The notes: generated from the sequence alone by a model not told the origin. 64,000 nucleotides of DNA from Brachyhypopomus gauderio (GCF_052324685.1 NC_135212.1:26847915-26911914), one strand, 5' to 3'. Counted from the stretch's first letter, positions 23,401 to 59,300 are shown. Translations and numbers: made by a program.

Positions 23401-25619
23401 TTAGTGTTGTGTCGTTCACGAACGATTTGTTCGAATGAACAAATCATTTGAGTGAATGTACTGAATCGAATCACTTCCTCAGCTGATTCGTTGTTTTCTC
23501 AGTTCAGTAGTTGAGCTCAGCAGCGACCGTGCAGGCCGGCAGGGGAACTGCTGTGTGGTCTGTGAATCACCGAATCACCCGCGAATCTGGTGCGAGAATC
23601 ATTGCGAGGGAACTGTGCTTGCTCAGTGATTCGTTCACTGAACTGAGAGCTCTCGTTCATTCTCTGATTCGTTCATGAACTGAGGGCTCTCGTTCACTCT
23701 CTGATTCGTTCACCAAACTGAGGGCTCTCGTTCACTCTCTGATTCGTTCACTGAACTGAGGGCTCTCGTTCATTCTCTGATTCATTCACCAAACTGAGGG
23801 CTCTCGTTCATTCTCTGATTCGTTTACTGAACTGAGAGCTTTCGTTCATTCTCTGATTCGTTCACTGAACTGAATGCTCTCGTTCACTCTCAGATTCGTT
23901 CACTGTACTGAGGGCTCTCGTTCACTCTTTGATTCGTTCACTGAACTGAGGGCTCTTGTTCATTCTCTGATTCATTCATGAACTGAGGGCTCTCGTTCAC
24001 TTTTTGATTCGTTCATTGAACTGAGGGCTCTTGTTCACTCTCTGATTCGTTCACTGAACTGAGGGTTCTCGTTCACTCTCTGATTCGTTCACTGAACTGA
24101 GGGCTCTCGTTCATTCTCTGATTCATTCACTGTACTGAGGGCTCTTGTTCACTTTTTGATTCGTTCGCTGAACTGAGGGCTCTCGTTCACTCTTTGATTC
24201 ATTCATGAACTGAGGGCTCTTGTTCATTCTCTGATTTGTTCATGAACTGAGGGCTCTTGTTCATTCTCTGATTCGTTCGCTGAACTGAGGGCTCTCGTTC
24301 ACTTTTTGATTCGTTCATTGAACTGAGGGCTCTTGTTCACTCTCTGATTCGTTCACTGAACTGAGGGTTCTCGTTCACTCTCTGATTCGTTCACTGAACT
24401 GAGGGCTCTCGTTCATTCTCTGATTCATTCACTGTACTGAGGGCTCTTGTTCACTTTTTGATTCGTTCGCTGAACTGAGGGCTCTCGTTCACTCTTTGAT
24501 TCATTCATGAACTGAGGGCTCTTGTTCATTCTCTGATTTGTTCATGAACTGAGGGCTCTTGTTCATTCTCTGATTCGTTTATGAACTGAGGGCTCTCGTT
24601 CACTCTCTGATTCGTTCGCTGAACTGAGGGCTCTCGTTCATTCTCTGATTCGTTCGCTGAACTGAGGGCTCTCGTTCATTCTCTGATTCGTTTGCTGAAC
24701 TGAGGGCTCTCGTTCACTCTTTGATTCATTCATGAACTGAGGGCTCTTGTTCATTCTCTGATTCGTTCATGAACTGAGGGCTCTCATTCATTCTCTGATT
24801 CTTTCACTGAACTGAGGGCTCTCGTTCATTCTCTGATTCGTTTACTGAACTGAGAGCTCTTGTTCACTCTCTGATTCGTTCACTGAACTGAGGGCTCTCG
24901 TTCACTCTCTAACTCGTTCACTGAACTGAGGGCTCTCGTTCATTCTCTGATTTTTTCACTGAACTGAGGGCTCTTGTTCAATCTCTGATTCGTTCACTGA
25001 ACTGAGGGCTCTCGTTCACTCTCTAACTCGTTCACTGAACTGAGGGCTCTCGTTCATTCTCTGATTCTTTCACTGAACTGAAGGCTCTCGTTCACTCTCT
25101 GATTCTTTCACTGAACTGAGGGCTCTTGTTCACTCTCTGATTCGTTCATGAACTGAAGGCTCTCGTTCACTCTCTGATTCTTTCACTGAACTGAGGGCTC
25201 TTCTTCACTCTCTGATTCGTTCATGAACTGAAGGCTCTCATTCACTCTCTGATTCGTTGAACTGCCGGCTCTCGTTCTCATAAATATACTGTTTCTACTT
25301 CGCGGATTTTCGGTTATTGCGGGTGGTTCTGGAATCTCCAGAATGCAACAAAGAAGGGATTACTGTATTTGTAATGTGATTTACATTTCCTATAATAAAC
25401 CCAACATTTAGTTGCATATTTTTTATTTATAATTTTTTTACAACACTCTCGTCTCCTGGTCCCTAAGGCCATGAACTAAACTGAAACATGAACCGTTCAG
25501 CAGTGTATCAGTTAGGTGGGTCAGAGTTCTGCCAAGCACTGAACGATTCGGTGAACGAATCTTTTGATCAAATCTTTTTAGTGAACTGATTCTAATTCAA
25601 TCAGTTCATCTAAAAGAAT
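23401..25619. mobile_element. Unclassified repeat element carrying an internal minisatellite
   Basis: The unique edges of this block (23401-23600 and 25490-25619) are both rich in GTTCACGAACGA / GGTGAACGAATC-type sequence, partly inverted with respect to each other. The array of 37/38-bp units lies between them. The edges resemble non-autonomous elements common in fish genomes, but I could not define terminal repeats or a target duplication. No protein is encoded. Confidence 0.45.
23615..25272. repeat. 37/38-bp minisatellite, about 43 copies
   Basis: The unit is about TTCACTGAACTGAGGGCTCT followed by CGTTCATTCTCTGATTCG (38 bp). A common 37-bp variant has TTCATGAACTG. Variation is mainly C/T transitions (CTCGTTC or CTTGTTC, TTCACT or TTCATT). 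A 302-bp block of eight units is duplicated: 23996 to about 24274 reads the same as 24298 to about 24576. No long open frame crosses it. Confidence 0.93.
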
Positions 25620-26320
25620 TCTTCTTCTTCTTTCGGCAATTCTCATTTAGGGGTTGCCACAGCGGATCAAACTCCTCCATCTGGCCCTGCCCTGAATGTC
25701 CTCCACTGACACACAAGCCACTCTCATATCCTCTACCACTGCATCCATAAACCTCCTCTTAGGTCTACCTCTCCTCCTCTTGCCTGGAAGTTCCATCCAC
25801 ACAACCCTCCTACCAATATACCTCTCCTCACTCCTCTGTACATTTCCAAACCATCTCAATCTCGCTTCTCTAACTCTATCTCCAAAACATGCTACATGTG
25901 CTGATCCGCTAATAAACTCATTTCTGATCCTATCCTTCCTTGTCACTCCAAACGAGAATCTCAACATCTTCATCTCAGACACCTCCATCTCCCTCAACTG
26001 TCTCTTTGTCAGTGCCACTGTCTCCAGTCCATTCTCATACATATCCTGCACCACCCTTACATCCTTTTCTGCTAGTCCTGACTACCTCATACAATACCAC
26101 AGCTCCTGTCTCAGTACTCTATCATAAGCTTTCTCTAAGTCAACAAACACACAATGTAACTCTTCTGTCCTTCCCTATACTTCTCCATTAATACTCTCAA
26201 AGCAAAGCATAGCATCTGTGGTGCACTTAGCTGGCATGAAACCATACTGCTGCTCACAGATCTCTACCTCTCCTCTAAGCCTAGCTTCCACTACTCTTTC
26301 CCATAAAAGAATAAAATGGT
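25620..26320 (-). mobile_element. 3' fragment of a non-LTR retrotransposon (LINE), internally deleted
   Basis: On the minus strand the fragment starts in reverse transcriptase (QQYGFMPAKCTTDA near 26230, then CVFVDLEKAYDRV at about 26115-26150). It jumps from VRVVQDMYENG straight to LETVALTKRQLREMEV, and then has the usual C-terminal segment (VREARLRWFGNVQRSEERYI, LPGKRRRGRPKRRFMD) ending RSLIRCGNP near 25647. The jump removes the catalytic YADD part. In-frame stops near 26170 and 26085 add further damage. The 3' end is a (GAA)n tail at 25621-25633. The clade is probably RTE- or L2-like, but I am not sure. Confidence 0.85.
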
Positions 26321-27150
26321 CCCGGTAAAAAATGTAATTAAGTATGGTTGACAGAGATATTAAGGAGATATCCTTTAAAAATTTTCCTTCCTCTGGGTTG
26401 TTTTCATATCAAGACTTGACTGACCCCCAAAATCAAGCACAGCTCTACAAACTATTGCCAATAGGTGGCATTATAACTTTTTTACATTTTGTGCATAAAT
26501 GTTTGTAGGTATGTACCCCCCTACTAATAATGTTAATATACTACCTTGGCAATGGTGTTTATCATGACAGCATTACCTTCTGCATCTTTATAGAAATAAT
26601 GGACTGCAGAAGTTAGATTATGCTATGTAGGTCTTCATACAGAGATTATAGTTAACTTGATTAAATTTGACTAGACTTTAGGCATCCATGAAAAATCTGT
26701 GCTGGATTGATCAACTCAGGATGGGTTCCGTTTCAAGGCTGATCTTTTCTGCCGCAAATAAATGTCTTAATTCTTCCTAAAGTTCAGTCACTCTAAAGAC
26801 GTTCTGACAAATCAAAGCATCCCGCTTTCTACACTCAACTGCTGATTCCATAATTCCTTACCTAATTTATCCAGAACGTCTTTCCCCAGGACTTAATACA
26901 TTTATATGCAGAAATATTTTTATTTATAGCCTATTAGGCTGGAGAGATTTGGATTAATGAGTCATGGCGGGGAATACAGCCTACACTCGGTTACAACTTC
27001 AGAAACCTCCATGCCATTATCTCGTGTTTGACCCATAAACCATGAGGCATGCACAAAGCCAAGGTCTGACTGATACAGAATTCAATTAGCCTACTGCCAT
27101 GCGGATTACTGCGAATCCTTTGATGGTGTTTTTTGGTCTCCTTTGTTATG
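26321..27150. other. Intergenic, upstream of GLG1
   Basis: AT-rich sequence without a recognisable gene or repeat. GC content rises from about 27150 toward the GLG1 start. Confidence 0.55.
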
Positions 27151-27266
27151 ACCGTACGGGGGGTCCGCTGTGAATGTGCAAGCCAGTGGAAGATCCGTCC
27201 GCCCGCCACGCGCGCGCAGACGCTGAACGGGAGTGCGCGAGCAGCCGAGCCTAGCTGCAGCCGAAG
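27150..27266 (+). promoter_or_regulatory. GLG1 promoter / CpG-rich 5' region
   Basis: The 115 bp before the GLG1 ATG are rich in CpG (CCGTACGG, CCACGCGCGCGCAGACGC, GTGCGCGAGC) in an otherwise AT-rich area, and no TATA box is seen. This fits a CpG-island promoter. The start site itself cannot be placed from sequence. Confidence 0.6.
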
Positions 27267-51648
<24,382 letters not shown>

Positions 51649-52248
51649 AGCGTGGATCAAGGCTCACGCATCTCAGACACTTGAAGAAAACCTAGACCCG
51701 TTCGCCATGTCACACGCACCGCTACGCCTGACTTCATCCTGCCCCCGTTAAATATGTGACTTTGGGCATTTGTATATAAGGGCTTGGGAGGGGGGGGGGG
51801 GGTCAGTGCCACGTTGGAACCTCATCTCGCCCCATCCCACTTCCTGCCACTATTGTCCCAGAATCAAATCCCAAAATACTGGCTGGGTCCTCAGAAAGCA
51901 TTTTGGGACAGTAACCCTTGCTTTTCTGTTTGGTTGGTTTCTCTGACTGCTTGTTTGAACTTCTCTGTAAATCCATCTTTGTCATTGTCCTGTTTTTTCA
52001 GAAGTACTTCTTCAATTCCATTGCATATTCAGTCAGTTGTTCGCCAGGTTTTGGTTCTCTTGGTCCACACTGAGGAGGTGTGTATGGGCAGGATTTACTC
52101 TGGAAAACAGACGTGCAGCAGCATGTTTTAAAGTGGGTTTACATGGGTCATCCCTAAACTTGACCTGACACCACAGGGAGATTTTTAAAGACGGAGAGAA
52201 AATGTTTTTTTTGTGAATATGATGACTGGAAAATGAGGACAAAATAAA
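51649..52248 (+). terminator. GLG1 3' UTR with AATAAA at 52243-52248
   Basis: AATAAA occurs about 600 nt after the stop and is followed by T- and GT-rich sequence (TTTTTGTTTGTTTGTATG). A 13-nt G run is at 51790-51802. I infer this as the 3' end; no earlier canonical hexamer was noticed. Confidence 0.65.
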
Positions 52249-55200
52249 CATTTTTGTTTGTTTGTATGTATGTATGTTTTTGTAACAGGCCTTATTGCCT
52301 TCAACATGCCACCAAATTCATATTCATCAACCAGATTCATATTTGGACTGTCCAAGGTCAAGTAAGGTCAAGTTCTAAGGCCAAGTATCTCGATAAGAAC
52401 AAAGTCTGCCTGACAACAACCTTTTTACTACAGACATTTACTACAGAGAATATGGAGTATGTAAATTATAGAGAGAAATCATCCAGAAGTCTAACGTTTC
52501 ATGTTACAAAATTTATGAGTGAAAAACTAAGTTCAGCTAAAGGGTCTAATTATTAAATCGGCTCTGATTTATTAGTAAGTAAACATGCATCTAAATATAA
52601 ATTCTTTGCATTTTCTGTTACAAACTTGCTTGTAGTCAGTGCCTCATGTTTTGACATGCAGTGACCCACTTTGTGAGTTTTTGCTGGGTGATTGATGACA
52701 CGTGGGTCACATTTGGGTGTTTTGGGTGGTGTTGAAATGTTGTTATTTACTTAGCAGACTTATTGGCTTCAGAAATGACCAGAAAACACTATATTGTCAC
52801 TATAACATTAACAGGATTAAACTTGTGGGATACATGATTTATGAAGCTCCAACACATCATTTGGACCAACATATTTAAAAAAAGACAACTGCATAGCATA
52901 AGAATCTGCATTTAAGATAAATTTTTGAATGTTGATTGAATGCACTTTTTGTTTTATGATGGCCTTATTTACTGTTCATTTCCTAGAAGTAGATTTGATT
53001 TAGCGTTGTTTTTGTTTGGTCTCTCTCTCTCTCTCTCTCTCTGGTCATTTTGCAGACTTCGCACAGTTTCACCATCTGGCTCTTGTAAAGCGAGCACCAT
53101 TTACTCTGCATAGTTCATGTAGAGTAATGATTTTGCTTAGTATCATAAGAATGATGGTAGCACAGAAGTTTAGTAAATTGCACCCTGATCTCAGACCTGT
53201 CATAGTCTTCTGTTAACTGATTGATTATTCACGAATGTGTGTGTGTGTTGAAGAGCCCAAAGAGCAGGTTTAGATTATCTTGTTCTTTTTGAATAGACAA
53301 TCTCAAATGTGCTTGAATCTAAAAAGTTTCATTATCACTGGAATTCTTCAGTTGACATTGTAAAGGACATTATTTCAAGGAAAACCACAGTACTGATTAC
53401 TTAATGTATGGTTTTGTGCATTTGCATTTGGTATGTAAAAAATGAATACTTTGTTCCATTTAGTGTGATGTATGACCAGAATGAAGTTCATACCAATTAG
53501 TAAACCAATGTGTAATCATCAACTCTGATACAGCCATGGTACAATACAACACTTAAGCACGTTAGAAGGGCCCAGTGGGGCAAAATTGCAGTATTCGAAA
53601 TTGTGTAAATAACAGCACTAGTGTTGATGAAAGTGGCTATAAATCACATGGAGACTAATAGGTTTTAAGAGCTGTGTACTTATTAATTAAAGTGAGGCCA
53701 ACTTACATTTTAGAAACCTTCTTCCCAACATGGCACACATTCGATGTACTGTAAAACATGCATTTATTACTGTAGCATCCTACTCACGCACCACCTGATC
53801 TTGGCTTCCATAACCATCTATATCCCGTCATGCTGATGGAAACATCATTATTGGGTAACTAATTGAAACAATTCATGGAGGTTTACAGTATTGGCTCTGT
53901 GTGCTGCCCTTTCACCCATGGGTTTGAAAAGTTCTGCAAGTAGATTTTTAGAGTTAATTTTTAGTTAGATTTGTACACAAAAGATTGGCTTAGGTTTGAT
54001 TTTGCTGTGATCGGTTTCACAGGTATTTTGGAAGTTCTGCCCTGTGATCTAGGAAATATTGATGGTGTTCTGTAAATAATTATTTGCAATAACAACTAGA
54101 TTGCAAATGACTGCCCTTTTTCCTGTTGAGTAAGCTATGATTGAGAATATCTTATGACTATATAGGTCTATATATTATAGAAAATAAATGTCAGATATTA
54201 TTGCAAATATTCTACTTGCTAAATTGTCAGTAGATAGTGATCATGATTGTATGACTTTCAGCTTTTCCCCTACACTAAAAACAACTGACATCAAAGGTTT
54301 GAAGTTACCACCTACTGTTGAGTATGTTAGGTTGGCAAAGATTTATTTTTCTTTTAATATTGTTCATTTTATTTGTTTGTTTGAAGCTTTGTGTATATAG
54401 TTGAGTCCTTGCTCACACTTTGAGTTGATATGTTTTCTCTTCACCGGTGGCAAAATTCTCACTAGTGACTGCTTGTTGTATGCAAATGATAATCTGGGAG
54501 GTTTCATTTGTGTACATAATATTTCTCAGCAACTCTGATGAGCTGTGTGAGCAGATGGGTTTGCACTGAACAGTTAAATACATTCTGCAGTGCTTATGAC
54601 ACTCAAGGACTGGAATGAAAAATTTTAAAATTTTATGTGCAGCGTTCTGTAGTAGATTTGTGTGGCAAAAAACTCATACAATAGTCTGACCTTAAAAAGT
54701 ATAAATGTGTGTACACACATGCATATAAAAGAAATATTAGTAGGGGTATGGTGGTATAAGGCTATGTTTTTGTTTGTTTTTTGTTTTTATGTTAATAACT
54801 ATGACGACTCTGACAATAGAGGCAGAATACGGACTGGGAGCAAATGAGGAAACCACGTTTCATTTGAAATGGCATTTCTCTGTCCCTTTGTAAAGACTAA
54901 AATTGCACGCCACAAAGCTTAAGTGTGTGGTTTTTTTTCCTATATTGTCTGTAGAATTTATTTAGAATTAACTACAAATGGACTAAACCTTATCACTTTG
55001 TAAAAATTGATGGCTGTAATATTTTCCGAAATTCTGCCATGTAATACTGAGATGTAACAAACTGAATACAGCTAATGCATTTTTTTTATGTCTGTACAGA
55101 TTGTCAGTTTAATAAGACTATATGCGATTTTCTTACTTATGGTCTTGTCTGAGTGATTTGCATTGTAATGCAGTCCTAAATTCAAATCCACAAACGGGTT

Positions 55201-55616
55201 CATGGGATAAAGGTTTCGCCATCACTAATTATAACCCAGAATGTGTTTCACACCAATTCTCTAAGATGCAATCTCTGCCAAATTCCAAGTCAGAGGTATT
55301 TTTATCTGTTCTCTGCTGACCCCTATTGAGTATTTTCAGTACTGCAGCTATTGAGCAAGGTCCAAGCCTCTTCTCACGCACACCTTACCAGTCCTCCGAG
55401 CTGGTGTTCCAACATGTTCCTAGTGGACCTGTCTATAAACTGTCCTTACTGGGAAAAACACGAAGACCCTTTAATCAACATCATCTACATTTTATGAATT
55501 GAGGGAGCTGTGGAGATGTGGCATTCATTTCACTCACAATTGTTACAGGTAATCATCCCCTGCTATAATTTAAACTGACGTTTCAGTCTTTTTCTTCAGT
55601 ATTATCCAACCTTTCC
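52249..55616. other. Gene-free intergenic sequence
   Basis: AT-rich sequence. Visible features are a GTTT/GTAT simple repeat near 52254-52277 and a CT run at about 53021-53042. Open frames are short and carry no recognisable domain. On the minus strand, ATTAAA at 55470-55475 could be a polyadenylation signal for the exon candidate at 55617. Confidence 0.6.
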
Positions 55617-55819
55617 TTAGTCTGTGATGACAGTGAACTGGTGCATGTTCTTCCTTTGGATCTTCTCAGCATGATCGTCCTGAAGGCCCAGAGGTGCTGT
55701 GGTAGAAGGATCCACATCCGTCCAGCCATCAGCTTGCTGGTTAGGCTGCTGTGGTCCTCCACTTTCCCATGATCCTCGGAGAAACAGTGCTGCCCCTTTC
55801 ACAGTAATGAGAAACGTGC
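55617..55819 (-). CDS. Candidate terminal coding exon of an unrecognised gene
   Basis: On the minus strand a good acceptor (CATTCTTACAG at 55820-55830) precedes 203 nt that stay open in one frame to a TAA at 55617-55619, giving 66 complete codons plus two bases of a split codon. The peptide begins with a hydrophobic stretch (TFLITVKGAALFLRG) and continues as a hydrophilic tail (GPQQPNQQADGWTDVDPS, then DDHAEKIQRKNMHQFTVITD). It could be the end of a membrane protein whose last segment has a cytoplasmic tail. An ATTAAA lies about 140 nt downstream. I found no upstream exon in the window: the hAT-like element at 55869-57573 sits 50 bp upstream, and the exons may lie beyond 64000. I do not recognise the family. 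Confidence 0.35.
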
Positions 55820-56517
55820 CTGTAAGAATGGCCTCATGTTGGAGCAGTCAGAGTAGACTGGATATTTGCAGAGGTGGGTAGAGTATTCAACAATTTTACT
55901 CAAGTAAAAGTACAGTTACTTGAACCAAATGTTACTCAAGTAAAAGTAAAAGTATGCATCCCAAAAATTTACTTGAGTAAAAGTAAAAAAGTACTTTGAT
56001 TAAAAGCTACTCAAGTAGTCAGTAAATGCATGAGTACTGTCTCGTGTCAGTAAATTACATCATGGGAAATTGAATTACGGGAAACAATGACTTTTAATGA
56101 TAACAAAAATAATTTATTATAAATAAATATTATATATATAAATTATTTATTATAAATATGTATTTTTGTTTGTTCCTAATTATTAGGCCTGTGTAACTTT
56201 AATGTGTTCCACAAAGGCACTAACTGATGAGACTGTCAGTCAATACGTGTAGCTACAACTTGACGCCAACTGAATCAATTTGTAGCAGACTTAATCATCA
56301 TATATTGCTAGTGTGTACAATCAGTGTGAGAACTGGTTTTTAGTATTGCACTGCGTTACATTTAATAATTACATTATACAAACGTTATGCCTCAGAGATA
56401 TAGCATTACACAAAATTATACATACAGCAAACGTTATCGCATCGTGTTTCCTCATATTTGATGTTGAGTTCTTGTAGGCTGAAATGTCCACACGTTTGCA
56501 GACAGAATTGGCAACGC

Positions 56518-56830
56518 CAAGGTTGCAAACTCTCACGCATTGAGCGTGAGACACACGCATTTGGCTGTCTTCACACGCTTACACGCCAAACATCCGATTT
56601 CTCACGCCGAAAAAAATCTAGTTTATTTACCTCTGATCCATATCTATGATTCAATGAGTTACTAGTTCGCTCTGGCGCCAACCACTGGCGATCGATCGAT
56701 CGATATAATACTTAATTTGTGTTCATTTTACACCCCGCCCCCGTCAGCAGTTTACATTCACCACCCAAACCCCCACGCCCACCCCGGTTTAAATCTCACT
56801 AAAAGTGATCTTGAAAACTTGGCAACCCTG
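56518..56830. mobile_element. Probable nested insertion inside the hAT-like element
   Basis: This segment is absent from the related copy at 22891-23400, where GGCAGACACAACTGAAAGCG continues without it. Its ends are roughly inverted: CAAGGTTGCAAACTCTCACG at the left and CTTGGCAACCCTG at the right. I could not find a clean target duplication. Confidence 0.6.
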
Positions 56831-57210
56831 CAGCGCATTATACAGCTGTCCCTTTACACGTTTGTAATGTAAACATTGGCTGTATGAGGTCAGGGATGCT
56901 CGGTAGGTTTTTCTGTCACTTTCTTGCTACGGTGGAGAAAGTTTGCGTATGTGATCACGTGATTGACCGGCTTCATTTGATTGGTCACTCATACACGGGT
57001 GAGACGTTGGTCAGTCTTCTCACTGAAAAGACTAATTATTTAAAAAACGAAAGTAACGGTAATGGTAGCGCGCAGCTCAAATCCGATTGTAACGGAGTAA
57101 AAGTCTCGTTTTTCTCACCACATATTTACTCAAGTAAAAGTAGAAGTCTTTCATATTAAAACTACTCCTACAAGTACATTTTTGTCCAAAAATTTACTTG
57201 ACTAAATGTA

Positions 57211-57235
57211 GTGTCTGTGTTGCTTGCTCAAATTC

Positions 57236-57302
<67 letters not shown>

Positions 57303-57544
57303 AATGTGTACGTATGTGTGTACACATTTTATATACGATATAGGTCAAGTAATTGCATTGCGTTGTTGATCATAACCAATCAAAATGTTGATTCAATGTC
57401 ATCTTTTCAATGTTGAATCACAGTTAAGACTTCAACCCAATAACAATATTGATTTATAGTTGATTTATGGTCATCAACCAAAACCAACCAAAAAAACCCA
57501 AAATCAACATTGATTCAATGTTCCTTTGCTATCTGGGAACCGAG
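57211..57544. mobile_element. Second nested insertion with TAAATGTA duplication
   Basis: The subterminal sequence of the hAT-like element is split here. TAAATGTA occurs at 57203-57210 and again at 57545-57552, followed by ACGCGTTCCTACCCACCTCT. The inserted 334 bp contain a (TA)n run (about 57239-57298) and two inverted-looking copies of a CAATGTTGATTCAATGT-type motif near 57390 and 57510. Confidence 0.6.
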
Positions 57545-58004
57545 TAAATGTAACGCGTTCCTACCCACCTCTGGATATTTGACACCACCAAACAGGAACT
57601 AGCCTTTCGAGAAGAATGTAAATAGTTTCACCAAACAACTAACACTGCAATTGAATTACTGTTTGAGTCTTCTAATTTTACATAAGCATGGTTGCCATGA
57701 AAATCACCTTAAAAGACATTCTAGGCCAGTTGGAATAGTTTGATGACTATTTTAAACGGAAACTTAGGTTTACTGGAACGTTTGTGGTGTTTAAGCTTAT
57801 TATTAGAGTAACAACAAGTAATAATTGCAAAATTTGATTTAAAAAAATCCCTTAGTTAAAAAAAATTGTAGTAATAATTTCAGATGATTGAATGTTCTGT
57901 TCTTTTGTATACACTATGGAAGCATCCATTCTGGAAATTGATTTATGCCACTATAGACCATCTTTCAGCAGTAAATTAATTGTTACATTGATACAACAGC
58001 AGTC

Positions 58005-58275
58005 ATGGTCTGGTTGGGGAACCGGTCTTGTGACCAGAGGGTCGTGGGTTTGATTCCCAGATCCCAGGCCATGACTGAAGTGCTCTTGAGCAAGGCACTT
58101 AACCCCAACTGCTCCCTGGGTGCTGGGCTAGGGCTGCCTACCGCTCTGGGCCCGTGTGCACCACAGACCCCTAGTGATCACTAGTATGTGTTTGTATTCT
58201 CACTGCACAGATGGGTAAATACGGAGGATTATGATTGGAGTGGAAATCACAATTGACAAATGTGGCACGATTACA
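58005..58275 (+). repeat. tRNA-derived SINE
   Basis: The left part resembles a tRNA with an internal RNA polymerase III promoter. The A-box region is TGGTCTGGTTGGGGA and the B box is GGTTTGATTCC at 58047-58057 (consensus GGTTCGANTCC). A tRNA-unrelated body follows (GAGCAAGGCACTTAACCCCA, CCGCTCTGGGCCCGTGTG, then CACTGCACAGATGGGTAAAT), a layout common in fish SINEs. The exact ends are uncertain. Confidence 0.8.
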
Positions 58276-59300
58276 TTACGATAGTATTTAAATGTTTATT
58301 TGCATTACTTGAAATGTTTATAACTAATCAAACTGACACCCACTCACAGAGCAGAATAGAAAATTATCGAATAGAAAAAACATTTAATGTAATTCAGTCT
58401 TAGAGAAACATACTTAAACTTTTTGATCACATAACATTCAAAGTATAATTCCTGGAGAGGGAAAATCACCTTTGTAGTGCACCACTACCTTATGGATACG
58501 GGCTACTTTCTGTCGCAATCTGCAATGCAGATGTAATTGGAGACCTCCTTAGAGAAATATGAATTAGGTTATACTGTATCACCAGTTGTAATAGACATTC
58601 TGTTCATGTGTACGATTGGCCTGAGGAGTATTCAAGAAAGTAGGATTTCTCAGTTTAGCCAGAAACAGCCAAAGTCAAGACTAATCGAGAAGATTCGAGG
58701 TACATGCCTACTGGACAATCACGTTTGACCTTATCTAAACTAGCTAAAAAAAAAAACAGGAAACCCCTGCTTCAGAACAACCCCACCCCAAGTTTAGATT
58801 TTTTGCAGTTCTTCTTGTATCCAGGAGATGGCGAGCTTTGAAAACACTTTCTTGTTAGTAAACCAGCGCCATCCCAATAAGTTCATTACCGTGCAAATAC
58901 ATACACAATCATATGGCCTATGTAATACATCTTTGATTTTTCTCTTGTTATTTTTAAAGCTGGTCTTTGGCGTGGAGTGCTGTCTTAAATGTAAAACATT
59001 AAGGTCTTTATTCATACAGGACCGCAGCTGCATTGCTGCATTTTTTACTTAGTGTGGACCAATAGATTTAATTCAGTTCATTCTGAACCATGATGGCAGC
59101 ACACGCTCCTGATCAAACACCGACACGCCACGGAAGAATACAGCTGTTTTGTCTAGAGATGTCCTGGAAGTAAGCAACGCAGCATTTTATACGGGTTGTT
59201 TTCCCAAGAGGAAATCCATAGCCTCCTTCGTTTATTTGGGCAGACTTTTCTGTGACCGTGGTATTATTCACGCATTCATACGTTTTCTTGTTTCGCACAG

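Larger units (their letters stand above)
55869..57573. mobile_element. hAT-like non-autonomous DNA transposon with 8-bp target duplication
   Basis: The element starts CAGAGGTGGGTAGAGTATTC and ends with CTACCCACCTCTG, the inverted copy of its first 13 bases. It is flanked by a perfect 8-bp duplication GATATTTG (55861-55868 and 57574-57581), the length typical of hAT insertions. Subterminal ACTCAAGTAAAAGTA motifs occur at both ends in opposite orientation. No transposase is encoded, so it would depend on an enzyme supplied elsewhere. Two inner segments look like later insertions (about 56518-56830 and 57211-57544). A shorter relative lies at 22891-23400. Confidence 0.93.

Noticed and set aside
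23401-25619. CRISPR-like array of regularly spaced repeats
   Set aside because: The units are contiguous 37/38-bp tandem repeats without unique spacers, in a vertebrate genome.
25696-26127. Plus-strand 143-codon frame opposite the LINE fragment
   Set aside because: It is the complement of the LINE C-terminal region. The minus-strand frame carries the recognisable motifs.
58828-59052. 74-codon plus-strand frame and its antisense near 58800-59050
   Set aside because: Low complexity, no motif, no splice context, and similar lengths on both strands suggest chance.
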